Source: an uncultured Bacilli bacterium (GTDB lineage: Bacteria; Bacillota_I; Bacilli_A; ML615J-28; CAG-313). Taken from it: DNA of 64,000 bases. The notes beneath the pieces were generated by a model. It was not told the origin of the DNA and searched no databases. It was given only the letters and a program-made list of their open reading frames with translations. Positions 23,187 through 32,659 of this stretch are shown here, piece by piece; the stretch's first letter is position 1, and each line of letters starts with the position of its first letter. Made by a program: the position numbers and the translations under genes. The stretch spans positions 46,301 through 110,300 of the forward strand of contig CATLBQ010000003.1 in the NCBI GenBank assembly GCA_949879765.1, read 5' to 3'.

Positions 23187-23828
23187 ATGGCATTTGATTA
23201 TAAAAAGGAATATAAAGCACTTTATATACCTAAAACCAGTCCTACTATTGTAGATATTCCTCGTATGCATTATATAGCAGTTAGAGGAAAAGGAGACCCT
23301 AATGATGAAAATAGTGAATATAAGCAATCAATTGGTCTTTTATATACCATAGCTTATACCATTAAAATGAGTAAAATGGGGAGCCGTTTGATTGAAGGAT
23401 ATTTCGATTATGTCATCCCTCCACTTGAAGGATTGTGGTGGCAGGAAGGAAAAACAGATATAGATTATCAACAAAAAGAAACATTTTGTTTTATTTCAAT
23501 GATACGTCTACCTGACTTTGTAACCCAAGAAGATTTTGATTGGGCCATTGTAGAGGCAACAAAAAAGAAAAAAATGAATTTTTCAAAGGTAGAGTTTTTG
23601 GCATATGAGGAAGGAACATGTGTACAATGCATGCATATAGGAAGTTATGATGATGAGCCTTTGACCATTAGAAATTTACATCAGTATATGGAAAATAATG
23701 GGTATGAATTAGATTTCGAATCTAGGTATCATCATGAAATTTATCTCAGTGATCCAAGAAAATGTCATGTCGACAAATGCAAAACAGTTATCCGAATACC
23801 GATTCGCATCAAAACATTTGAGTCATAG
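23187..23828 (+). CDS. GyrI-like small-molecule-binding domain protein
   Basis: DYKKEYKALYIPKTSPTIVDIPRMHYIAVRGKGDPN, IPPLEGLWW, RHHEIYLSDPRK-type motif. Confidence 0.8.
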   Translation: MAFDYKKEYKALYIPKTSPTIVDIPRMHYIAVRGKGDPNDENSEYKQSIGLLYTIAYTIKMSKMGSRLIEGYFDYVIPPLEGLWWQEGKTDIDYQQKETFCFISMIRLPDFVTQEDFDWAIVEATKKKKMNFSKVEFLAYEEGTCVQCMHIGSYDDEPLTIRNLHQYMENNGYELDFESRYHHEIYLSDPRKCHVDKCKTVIRIPIRIKTFES

Positions 23829-23863
23829 CAAAAGGAAGAGAAAATAAAGTCTCTTCCTTTTTT
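23829..23863 (+). terminator. intrinsic terminator
   Basis: AAAGGAAGAGA aaataaag TCTCTTCCTTTTTT. Confidence 0.75.
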
Positions 23864-24030
23864 ATATGTATAAAATGATATAAGAGGTGTGAATAAAACG
23901 CATAGATCGTAAGTGTCAATTGATTGATTTTAATTTACAAATATGATAAAATGATTAAGATTTGAAAAGAATATTATTGATGACTTAAAAAATAATATTT
24001 TCAAAAAAATACAAGGAGGAGATTAAAAAA

Positions 24031-25623
24031 ATGGAAACATACGGAATCGAAAAACTAGGTATAATTAGTCCTAAAGCAGTTTATCGTAATTTAACACCTG
24101 CACAATTGACAGAAGCTGCTTTACGTCGTGGTGAAGGTACACTTTCAAACACTGGTGCTTTAGTTGTTACAACTGGAAAGTATACTGGTCGTTCTCCTAA
24201 GGATAAATTCATTGTGGATACTGAAGGCGTTCATAATGAAATTGCGTGGGGAAGTGTCAATCGTCCAATTTCTAGAGAAAAATTTGATGCTATTAAAGGA
24301 AAAGTTGCAGCATATTTGCAAGGCCGTGAAGTATTTATTTTTGATGGTTTTGCAGGAGCTGATAAAAAATACACACAAAAATTCAGAATTATTAATGAAC
24401 TTGCTAGCCAAAATATGTTCATTCATCAATTGTTGATTCGTCCAACTGCTGAAGAATTAGCTGTATATGGTGATCCTGATTATACTATTTTATGTGCACC
24501 TGGATTTAAATGTGATCCAGTAGTAGATGGTGTAAATAGTGAAGCAGCTATTATGATTGACTATGAAGCACATATGATTGTGATTTGTGGTTCTCAATAT
24601 GCTGGTGAAATCAAAAAGAGTGTATTCTCTACAATGAATTATGTTTTAACAAAAATGAATGTATTACCAATGCATTGTTCAGCAAATATGGATCCTGAAA
24701 CTGAAGAAACTGCAGTATTCTTTGGATTATCTGGAACAGGTAAAACTACTCTTTCTGCTGACCCAGCTAGAAAATTAATTGGTGATGATGAACATGGATG
24801 GTCACCTGATGGTGTATTTAACATTGAAGGTGGATGCTATGCAAAATGTATTAACCTTTCTGCTGAAAATGAACCTGATATTTATAATGCAATTAAGTTT
24901 GGTTCATTAGTAGAAAATGTAGTTATGAATCCTGAAACTCGTGAATTTGATTTCTATGATGGTAGTCTAACTGAAAATACACGTGTAGGTTATCCAGTAA
25001 ATTATATCAATAATGCTCAAATTCCAGGAGTTGGTGGCATTCCTAAAGTGGTTATTTTCTTAACAGCTGATGCATTTGGTGTTCTTCCTCCAATCAGCCG
25101 TTTAGACAAGAATGCAGCAATGTATCATTTTGTAACAGGATTTACTTCTAAACTTGCGGGAACAGAACGTGGTGTTACTGAACCACAACCAACTTTCTCT
25201 ACTTTATTTGGTGAACCATTTATGCCAATGGATCCATCTGTTTATGCAGAAATGTTAGGTGAAAAACTTGAAAAATATGGTACAAAAGTATATTTAGTAA
25301 ATACTGGTTGGGCAGGAGGCTCTGCAGCTTCTGGTGCAAAACGTATGAAACTTTCTTATACTCGTGCTATGGTTACAGCCGCATTAAATGGATCTTTTGA
25401 TCAAGTAGAATTCAAACATCATGATGTATTCAATGTAGATTATCCAGTAAGTTGCCCTAACGTTCCAAATGAAATGTTAGATGCACGTGGTATGTGGGCA
25501 GATAAAGCTGCATATGATGAACAAGCCAATAAACTTGCGCAAATGTTCAATGACAACTTTGCTAAGAAATATCCTAACATGCCAACTGAAATTGTAAATG
25601 CTGGTCCAAAACCTGTAAAATAA
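24031..25623 (+). CDS. pckA: phosphoenolpyruvate carboxykinase (ATP)
   Basis: TGRSPKDKFIVD, GLSGTGKTTLSADP, IGDDEHGWSPDGVFNIEGGCYAKCINLS. Confidence 0.96.
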   Translation: METYGIEKLGIISPKAVYRNLTPAQLTEAALRRGEGTLSNTGALVVTTGKYTGRSPKDKFIVDTEGVHNEIAWGSVNRPISREKFDAIKGKVAAYLQGREVFIFDGFAGADKKYTQKFRIINELASQNMFIHQLLIRPTAEELAVYGDPDYTILCAPGFKCDPVVDGVNSEAAIMIDYEAHMIVICGSQYAGEIKKSVFSTMNYVLTKMNVLPMHCSANMDPETEETAVFFGLSGTGKTTLSADPARKLIGDDEHGWSPDGVFNIEGGCYAKCINLSAENEPDIYNAIKFGSLVENVVMNPETREFDFYDGSLTENTRVGYPVNYINNAQIPGVGGIPKVVIFLTADAFGVLPPISRLDKNAAMYHFVTGFTSKLAGTERGVTEPQPTFSTLFGEPFMPMDPSVYAEMLGEKLEKYGTKVYLVNTGWAGGSAASGAKRMKLSYTRAMVTAALNGSFDQVEFKHHDVFNVDYPVSCPNVPNEMLDARGMWADKAAYDEQANKLAQMFNDNFAKKYPNMPTEIVNAGPKPVK

Positions 25624-25632
25624 GAGTCAAAT

Positions 25633-25666
25633 AAAAAGATTACAGATTATCTGTAATCTTTTTTTG
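25633..25666 (+). terminator. pckA terminator
   Basis: AAAGATTACAGATTATCTGTAATCTTTTTTT. Confidence 0.8.
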
Positions 25667-25675
25667 TATTTTAAA

Positions 25676-26248
25676 TTATTGATTTTGCTGTGCTTTTAAT
25701 TGTTCATAGAAGTTGGCTTGAGCAGTCATCATATATGGTCCAACATACACCATATAAAGAATACCAAATGTAAGAACAGAAAGCAATAACCAACCAATGA
25801 AACTAAGATATAAACAGAATAATTCCCATTTATGACCCTTCATCATTTCTTTACTTTGAGTAATGGCATCATTTGCATCAATATTAGGGTTATCATAAAT
25901 GATATAAGGTGCCATACTATAACTTAATGCTTTGATAATACCAGGTATGATAAATAACAAACTCCATAAGAAAATATAAATAGAACTCAATAAGTAATAT
26001 AAGAAATTTCGAACAAAGTTATTAAATCCTGAGAATATATCATTAAAGTCATTGTTTTGTTTTCTTACCAGATGAACAAAATAGGTGGTTAATCCAATCA
26101 TCATCGGACCACCAATGAGGATTGTACCAACGAAAGTAAAAGAAACTGCACCTAAAATAACCATAGTGAGAATATATACCCCGATACTTAGACCCCAGTT
26201 CCCATTTAATTGTGCTTTAGCATTTTTTTTGATTTCAGATATATGCAT
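25676..26248 (-). CDS. DUF975-like integral membrane protein
   Basis: MHISEIKKNAKAQLNGNWGLSI N-terminus, several TM segments, SYSMAPYIIYDNPNIDANDAITQSKEMMKGHK. Confidence 0.75.
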   Translation of the reverse strand: MHISEIKKNAKAQLNGNWGLSIGVYILTMVILGAVSFTFVGTILIGGPMMIGLTTYFVHLVRKQNNDFNDIFSGFNNFVRNFLYYLLSSIYIFLWSLLFIIPGIIKALSYSMAPYIIYDNPNIDANDAITQSKEMMKGHKWELFCLYLSFIGWLLLSVLTFGILYMVYVGPYMMTAQANFYEQLKAQQNQ

Positions 26249-26375
26249 CTCATCATCTCCTTTCTATAGTATTATGGCATAATTTTGGTAAAAAGTCAAT
26301 ATATTTTCCAAATCCTTCCTAGAATTATACAAAAAAGACAATCCTTTTTTTGTATAATAGCTATAGGTGATACAA

Positions 26376-27065
26376 ATGATAGTATATTTAGATATATTAA
26401 TCTTATCAACTATTGTTGTCAATTGGGCTTTTATCAAAACCATTGCTTTTTTCTTTAAAGAAAAATTAAGTATGATTCGTTTGTTACTAGCACTGCTGTT
26501 ATCGGTGGGTCTTCTTTTTTTATATTTATTACCTTATCGTACCTATTTTGCCTTACGATATGTTGTGGGGATTGCTATTGGTATAGTTGCTTTTCATCCT
26601 GGAAATGTTAAGGTAAAAATCATTGAAATTGTTATATTTTATTTTCTTACAATGGCTTTTATTGGAACCCTATTTGTTTTTCAGGTAAAAAGTGTGATTT
26701 TAATGCTTGTTAGTTTAGTATATGTTGTCATGCTATATATTATACAAAATTATCAAAAAATCTTTCAAAAAGAACAAGATTTTCTAATAGACATTCAAAT
26801 CGGAGTGCAGCAAATGAAAGGATATTATGATACAGGCAATACTTCTTATTATCATGAAATGCCAATTGTATATCTCAATCAAACCTATCAAGACCAGCAA
26901 TTTGAAAAAATTGATTCGGTGGTTATACAAACAATTGAAGGACATAGTCAAATGGATATATATACAGGACCTCTGTTAAGGACAAAAAAACAGTCATATG
27001 TCGTTACTTATGCGTTTGTAAAACAAATAGAATATGATGCTATTTTACATCGGGATATTTTATAA
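26376..27065 (+). CDS. spoIIGA: sigma-E processing peptidase SpoIIGA
   Basis: MIVYLDILILSTIVVNW N-terminus, multiple TMs, YYDTGN aspartic-protease-like motif; directly upstream of sigE. Confidence 0.85.
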   Translation: MIVYLDILILSTIVVNWAFIKTIAFFFKEKLSMIRLLLALLLSVGLLFLYLLPYRTYFALRYVVGIAIGIVAFHPGNVKVKIIEIVIFYFLTMAFIGTLFVFQVKSVILMLVSLVYVVMLYIIQNYQKIFQKEQDFLIDIQIGVQQMKGYYDTGNTSYYHEMPIVYLNQTYQDQQFEKIDSVVIQTIEGHSQMDIYTGPLLRTKKQSYVVTYAFVKQIEYDAILHRDIL

Positions 27066-27136
27066 TATTATAGGCATTTTTCAACAAAATAAGATAGGGC
27101 TACACATTATAATAGATAGGTAAAGGAGATCAAAAG

Positions 27137-27850
27137 ATGATAGGATTATTGAAAAGATTATTAGATAAAATATTTGGCATCAAGGTGCAAACAAGTTGTT
27201 TTTATATCAATAGCAATAATTTATTGCCACAACCCCTCCAAGAAGAGGAGGAAACAAGATTATTATTGTTGGTCAAAGAAGGCGATATTGAAGCAAGAAA
27301 TAAATTGATTGAGCACAATCTACGGCTAGTGGTGTTTATTTCAAAAAAATTTGAATCCACCAAAATCAATATGGAAGATTTGATCAGCATTGGTTCGATA
27401 GGATTAATTAAAGGGATTCAAACTTTTAAAATGGAAAAAAATATCAAACTGGCTACCTATGCATCAAGATGCATTGAAAATGAAATTTTAATGTATTTGA
27501 GAAAAACTCAAAAAGTTCGTCAAGAATACTCTTTAGATGAAGTGTTGAGTATAGATTCAGAAGGAAATGAAATGATATTATCGGATATCATCAGTTCAGA
27601 AGAAACCTTAGCCTTAACCAAATTAACAGAAGAAGAAGATATTCGCAATTTATATTATGCATTGGATCGTTTAAATAAAAGGGAAAGAGAAATTATGATT
27701 ATGCGATACGGATTATTTGGGGCAACTCCGCTTACTCAAAAAGAAGTTGCTGATCAACTGGGCATATCACAATCTTACATTTCTCGATTAGAAAAACGAA
27801 TTATTGAAAAAATGCGTCAAGATATTGAAAACTTAGTGAAAATTGCTTAA
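27137..27850 (+). CDS. sigE: RNA polymerase sporulation sigma factor SigE
   Basis: N-terminal pro-sequence; LIEHNLRLVVFISKKFESTKINMEDLISIGSIGLIKGI; position between spoIIGA and sigG. Confidence 0.93.
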   Translation: MIGLLKRLLDKIFGIKVQTSCFYINSNNLLPQPLQEEEETRLLLLVKEGDIEARNKLIEHNLRLVVFISKKFESTKINMEDLISIGSIGLIKGIQTFKMEKNIKLATYASRCIENEILMYLRKTQKVRQEYSLDEVLSIDSEGNEMILSDIISSEETLALTKLTEEEDIRNLYYALDRLNKREREIMIMRYGLFGATPLTQKEVADQLGISQSYISRLEKRIIEKMRQDIENLVKIA

Positions 27851-27956
27851 AATTAGATTCCATTTATAGGAGAAAAAGATAAAAAAGAATTCACTTTTTG
27901 ATCTGTTGCATAAAAAAAGTGATGGATGCGCATAATTCTTTTGGAAGGTGAAGAAT

Positions 27957-28742
27957 ATGCGTAACAAAGTTGAGATTACAGGTGTAAATACCTTAGATTT
28001 AAAGGTTTTACCTCAAGAAGAAATGATGGAACTGATTCAAAAAAGCCAGTCTGGCGATATGGAGGCAAGGGACATTTTAGTAGAGGGAAATTTAAAATTG
28101 GTACTGAGTGTGGTAAAAAAATTCAATAACCGTGGTGAAGATTTAGACGATTTGTTTCAAGTGGGGGCTATGGGGTTAATCAAGGCCATCGACAATTTTG
28201 ATTTTTCTCATGGAGTAAAATTTTCTACTTATGCGGTACCGATGATTATAGGTGAAATCAGGAGATATTTAAGAGATAATTCCGTGGTTAGAATTAGCCG
28301 CTCTATTAAAGATACCGCCTATAAAGCTTTACAATTTAAAGAAAAATATTTTCAAAATCATGGCATGGAGCCTTCAATTGAGACGATTGCACAAGGAATT
28401 GAGATGGATATGATTGATGTCATCATTGCACTCGAAGCCATTCAAGAACCTGTTTCTATTTATAGTCCTATTTATAGTAATGGTGGAGATGAAATCTATT
28501 TAATCGACCAAATTGCGGATACTTATGAAACAGAAGAACAAAAGCTCAATCAGATGATTATTAATGAAGGGATTGCCAAATTAAATGAAAGACTAAAAGG
28601 CATCATTTATAGTAGATATTATGACAATAAAACCCAAATGGAAATCGCTGAGGAATTAGGAATATCTCAAGCTCAAGTATCTAGATTAGAAAAAAGTGCA
28701 CTTAAAATCATCTTTGACCAAAAAGATAAAGTGGCCAAATAA
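27957..28742 (+). CDS. sigG: RNA polymerase sporulation sigma factor SigG
   Basis: RNKVEITGVNTLDLKVL N-terminus typical of SigG; sigma-70 regions 2-4. Confidence 0.92.
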   Translation: MRNKVEITGVNTLDLKVLPQEEMMELIQKSQSGDMEARDILVEGNLKLVLSVVKKFNNRGEDLDDLFQVGAMGLIKAIDNFDFSHGVKFSTYAVPMIIGEIRRYLRDNSVVRISRSIKDTAYKALQFKEKYFQNHGMEPSIETIAQGIEMDMIDVIIALEAIQEPVSIYSPIYSNGGDEIYLIDQIADTYETEEQKLNQMIINEGIAKLNERLKGIIYSRYYDNKTQMEIAEELGISQAQVSRLEKSALKIIFDQKDKVAK

Positions 28743-28805
28743 CCTTATTTATCACGATATAAAGAATCAAAATCAACAACGTAGAATAAAGAAAAAAAGG
28801 AGACA

Positions 28806-28840
28806 AATAGCCCTATGGATAGATAGGACTATTTTTTGTT
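28806..28840 (+). terminator. intrinsic terminator
   Basis: AATAGCCCTAT ggatag ATAGGACTATTTTTT. Confidence 0.7.
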
Positions 28841-28923
28841 GTAAAGTTGATATTTAAATTGATAAAATATGCTATAATATCCAAATGAATGAAATAGCAT
28901 CAAGATAAAGAAGGAAAAAACGT

Positions 28924-30237
28924 ATGAATCTCAGTTTAATTTTATCCATCATCACTATTATTTGTTTGGTTTTATTCATCCTTATCCAACCATCTATCCA
29001 GATTGGAAAAATCAAATTACAGTCATTCTGGGTGGTTACATTGATGGGCGCCATCAGCATTTTATTGTTTACACCAATATCACTAGAGACGTTGCAACAC
29101 ATGATGACTGAAAATAAGGGAATGAATCCGTTAGAAATTCTAACTTTGTTTATTTCTATGAGTGTTTTATCCATTGCTTTAGATGAAGTGGGATTTTTTA
29201 AAATGTGTGCATACATGGCAACGAAGAAGGCCAAAAAAAGCCAGTTTGCTTTGTTCATTTCCATTTCTATTGTCGTTTCAATTTTAACAATCTTTACCTC
29301 TAATGACATCATTATTTTAACATTTACGCCATTTATTTGTTATTTTGCCAAGCATACCAAAATCAATCCAATTCCATATTTGGTTGCAGAATTTATTTTT
29401 GCGAATACTTGGTCAATGCTATTTGTCATTGGTAACCCTACCAATATTTTTTTAGCTAGTCGTTTTGATATTTCTTTCATGGACTATTTTCAAGTTATGG
29501 CGCTACCTACACTTGTAGGTGGAATAGTGGCCACACTTTTGCTTTTGCTCCTTTTTCGCCGCTCTTTGCAACAACCATTTTCATATTCCCATGAAATAGA
29601 ACAACAAAAAATGAATCCATTTTTAACTCTAATTTGTTTAATTCATTTATTGGCTTGTACGATTGTATTGGTCATATCTGCATATATCGATATAGAAATG
29701 TGGATAATTGCCTTCATATCTGCGATATCGCTTACGCTCATTATGGCTATTATAGGTATAATCAAAAAAGACAAGTGGATTATCAAGGTATACCAAAGAG
29801 CACCTTGGTCGCTGATTCCATTTGTATTATCTATGTATGTACTTGTGCTCGCCTTAGATCAAGGGGGAATGATTCAATCTATAGGTCGTATATTCAATAC
29901 AATCTGTCAGACCAAAGCAACCACTATTTATGTATATGGATGTACTTCATATTTATTTTGTAATGTACTCAATAATATTCCAATGAGTGTGCTATTTGAA
30001 AATATTATTGTTTCTGCTCAGCCCCTCTTTTTAAAAGAAAGCATTTATAGCGCCATTATATCTTCTAATATTGGGGCTTACTTTACGCCACTTGGGGCTC
30101 TTGCTGGAATCATGTGGATGTCCATTTTGCGTAATGCTCAAGTTAAATTTGGTTTTTTGCAGTTTATCAAGTATGGTGCTTTTATTTCTTTTATCGTATT
30201 GATAGCAACATTGAGTGTATTGGTAGGTATCATTTAG
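28924..30237 (+). CDS. ArsB/NhaD/CitM-type (IT superfamily) transporter
   Basis: ~12 TM; TSNDIIILTFTPFICYFAKH, NPTNIFLASRFDISFMDYF, NNIPMSVLF. Confidence 0.8.
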   Translation: MNLSLILSIITIICLVLFILIQPSIQIGKIKLQSFWVVTLMGAISILLFTPISLETLQHMMTENKGMNPLEILTLFISMSVLSIALDEVGFFKMCAYMATKKAKKSQFALFISISIVVSILTIFTSNDIIILTFTPFICYFAKHTKINPIPYLVAEFIFANTWSMLFVIGNPTNIFLASRFDISFMDYFQVMALPTLVGGIVATLLLLLLFRRSLQQPFSYSHEIEQQKMNPFLTLICLIHLLACTIVLVISAYIDIEMWIIAFISAISLTLIMAIIGIIKKDKWIIKVYQRAPWSLIPFVLSMYVLVLALDQGGMIQSIGRIFNTICQTKATTIYVYGCTSYLFCNVLNNIPMSVLFENIIVSAQPLFLKESIYSAIISSNIGAYFTPLGALAGIMWMSILRNAQVKFGFLQFIKYGAFISFIVLIATLSVLVGII

Positions 30238-30416
30238 TCTAGTTGAACCATATAATATAGGAAGTATTTGCAAAGTAAATAGATATATTTTGAATGCGAT
30301 GAAAAAAACAAATACACCATCTGTAGAAAATGGGCGAGATGTTTTGGTGTAAAATGGCAGGCATTCTTAAAGAATATGCTATAATATAGTGCGATTAGTG
30401 CAATGGAGGTAAAGAC

Positions 30417-30920
30417 ATGTTCAAAATAAACACAAAAAAATTAGTAATGTTGGCCATTTTGATGGCGCTTGGTGTAGTGCTTAAGTTTTTTTCAATTGGT
30501 GATGGTGAGTTCAGAATTAGTTTTTGGGATATCCCATTATTTATCGCAGGAATGATTGCAGGACCTTTTTATGGCACACTCTGTGCACTTGGTGCGGATT
30601 TAATTTATGGTCTTTGTTTTTCCCCTTTTCCTTTTTCTTTTATTATGATGTTTACAACTTTAGTTTGGGGAGCGATGGGTGGTCTTTTTTATAAAAAAGA
30701 TGTGAAGGTTATCGTATTATTTGCTGTTGTGTTTATTACATCGATTAGTGCAACTTTAATCAATTCTATATATTTAACCATATATTATGGTTGGGAAAGT
30801 ATGCTTGCTAAACTTCCCCTTCGCTTGATTGTTTTGATTGTGAAATGGCCTATCACAAGTGGTTTGCTTTATTATTTATATACATATGTATTTTCAAGAT
30901 GGGTCAATTCAAAAGAGTAG
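30417..30920 (+). CDS. ECF transporter S component (folate-type)
   Basis: LVMLAILMALGVVLKFFSIGDGEFRISFWDIPLFIAGMIAGPFYGTLCALGADLIYGL. Confidence 0.8.
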   Translation: MFKINTKKLVMLAILMALGVVLKFFSIGDGEFRISFWDIPLFIAGMIAGPFYGTLCALGADLIYGLCFSPFPFSFIMMFTTLVWGAMGGLFYKKDVKVIVLFAVVFITSISATLINSIYLTIYYGWESMLAKLPLRLIVLIVKWPITSGLLYYLYTYVFSRWVNSKE

Positions 30921-30998
30921 AAAAATGAAAACAAAAGGAGTATAATATATTATAGTTATACATATTATCAAGATAAAATATCACAAAGAGGTAATCAA

Positions 30999-32534
30999 AT
31001 GAGTCAAAAAAAATTAGTTATGTTAGTTATTATGGATGGATTTGGTATTAGAGAAAATCAAGATGGAAACGCCATTGCTTGTGCTCAAAAACCCAATTTA
31101 GATTATTTATTTCAGACATATCCTCATACTTTGATTGGTGCATCTGGTGAGGCAGTAGGACTACCTGATGGTCAAATGGGGAATAGTGAGGTAGGACATT
31201 TAAACATTGGTGCAGGTCGTGTTGTATTCCAATCTTTAACAAGAGTCAATATTGCTTGTCGTGAACACACATTAGATCAAATGCCAGCCATTGCCCATGC
31301 AATTGAACATGCCATTCAAAATCATTCTACCCTACATATTATGGGATTACTTTCTGATGGAGGTGTCCATTCACATATTGATCATATCATTTATTTGATG
31401 AATCAAGCCATTAAACGAGGGGTAGAAAAAGTAGTTGTTCATTCATTCTTAGATGGTAGAGATGTACCCCCTACATCTGCTAAACAATATTTAACACAAT
31501 TAGATGCAGCACGTGTAAAAGGAGTATCTTTAGGTGTAGTTAGTGGTAGATATTATGCTATGGACCGAGATAAAAATTATGATAGAACTCAACTAGCATA
31601 TGACGCGCTTGTTTTTGGTGATGCACCAATAAAAGGTTTACTTTCGGGTATTGATGAAAGCTATCAAGAAGGTATTACGGACGAGTTTGTAAAACCATAT
31701 ATTGTAACAGAAAATTGTACAATTGGTGAAAATGATGCGGTGATATTTGCTAACTTTAGACCAGATAGAGCCATTCAAATGAGTGTTGCTTTAACCAACC
31801 CCGAAGAAGCAACCAGTGAAAAGGGCAATTTAAAACGATATCAAGTCTTCCAAAATTTATATTTTGTACAAATGATGTTGTATTCAGATAAAGTCAAGGG
31901 TGATATTGCCTTTGGTTTACAAGAACTAGATCATATGTATGGTGATGTGATTGCAAGTAGAGGGTTGAAACAATTGAGAATTGCAGAAACAGAAAAATAT
32001 GCACATGTAACGTATTTCTTTGATGGTGGTGTAGATAAAACATTACCTGGTGCAGACCGAATTTTAGTGCCTTCTCCAAAAGTTGCAACATATGATTTAC
32101 AACCAGAAATGAGTGCTATTGAAGTAACGGATAAAGTAGTAGATGCCATCCTTTCAGAGCAATATGATACCATTATTTTAAATTATGCTAACTGCGATAT
32201 GGTAGGTCATACAGCAGTATTTGATGCAGCTGTTAAAGCAGTAGAAACAGTAGATACTTGTGTAGGACGTGTATATCAAGCCATTCAAAAAGTAGGAGGA
32301 ACAATGGTACTTACAGCCGATCACGGTAATGCCGATATGATTTGGGATGAAAATCATAATCCTTTTTCTGCACATACAACCAATCCTGTTCCATTCCTCA
32401 TTACCAATTCACATGTTGTCTTGAGAAAAACAGGAAATTTAGGTGATATTGCTCCTACGATGTTAGAATTATTAGATGAACCACTTCCAAAAGAAATGAC
32501 TGGAAGTAGTATGATAGAGTCGATAAAAGATTAA
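30999..32534 (+). CDS. gpmI: 2,3-bisphosphoglycerate-independent phosphoglycerate mutase
   Basis: MDGFGIRENQDGNAIA, GQMGNSEVGHLNIGAGR, SDGGVHSHIDH, ADHGNADMI. Confidence 0.97.
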   Translation: MSQKKLVMLVIMDGFGIRENQDGNAIACAQKPNLDYLFQTYPHTLIGASGEAVGLPDGQMGNSEVGHLNIGAGRVVFQSLTRVNIACREHTLDQMPAIAHAIEHAIQNHSTLHIMGLLSDGGVHSHIDHIIYLMNQAIKRGVEKVVVHSFLDGRDVPPTSAKQYLTQLDAARVKGVSLGVVSGRYYAMDRDKNYDRTQLAYDALVFGDAPIKGLLSGIDESYQEGITDEFVKPYIVTENCTIGENDAVIFANFRPDRAIQMSVALTNPEEATSEKGNLKRYQVFQNLYFVQMMLYSDKVKGDIAFGLQELDHMYGDVIASRGLKQLRIAETEKYAHVTYFFDGGVDKTLPGADRILVPSPKVATYDLQPEMSAIEVTDKVVDAILSEQYDTIILNYANCDMVGHTAVFDAAVKAVETVDTCVGRVYQAIQKVGGTMVLTADHGNADMIWDENHNPFSAHTTNPVPFLITNSHVVLRKTGNLGDIAPTMLELLDEPLPKEMTGSSMIESIKD

Positions 32535-32539
32535 AAAAG

Positions 32540-32577
32540 TAAAATGCAGGTACTCAAAAGGTATCTGCATTTTTTGT
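32540..32577 (+). terminator. gpmI terminator
   Basis: AAAATGCAGGTACtcaaaaGGTATCTGCATTTTTT. Confidence 0.8.
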
Positions 32578-32659
32578 CGGTAAAAAAAGGCGTAAAAAAA
32601 TAGCAAAAAAATTTCAAATAGTGTAAGATAAGTTTATAAAGGGAAAAAGAGGAGTCTAT

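Noticed and set aside
30380-30416. Folate (THF) riboswitch before the ECF S component
   Set aside because: Only ~40 nt between the promoter-like TATAAT and the ATG; no THF core seen
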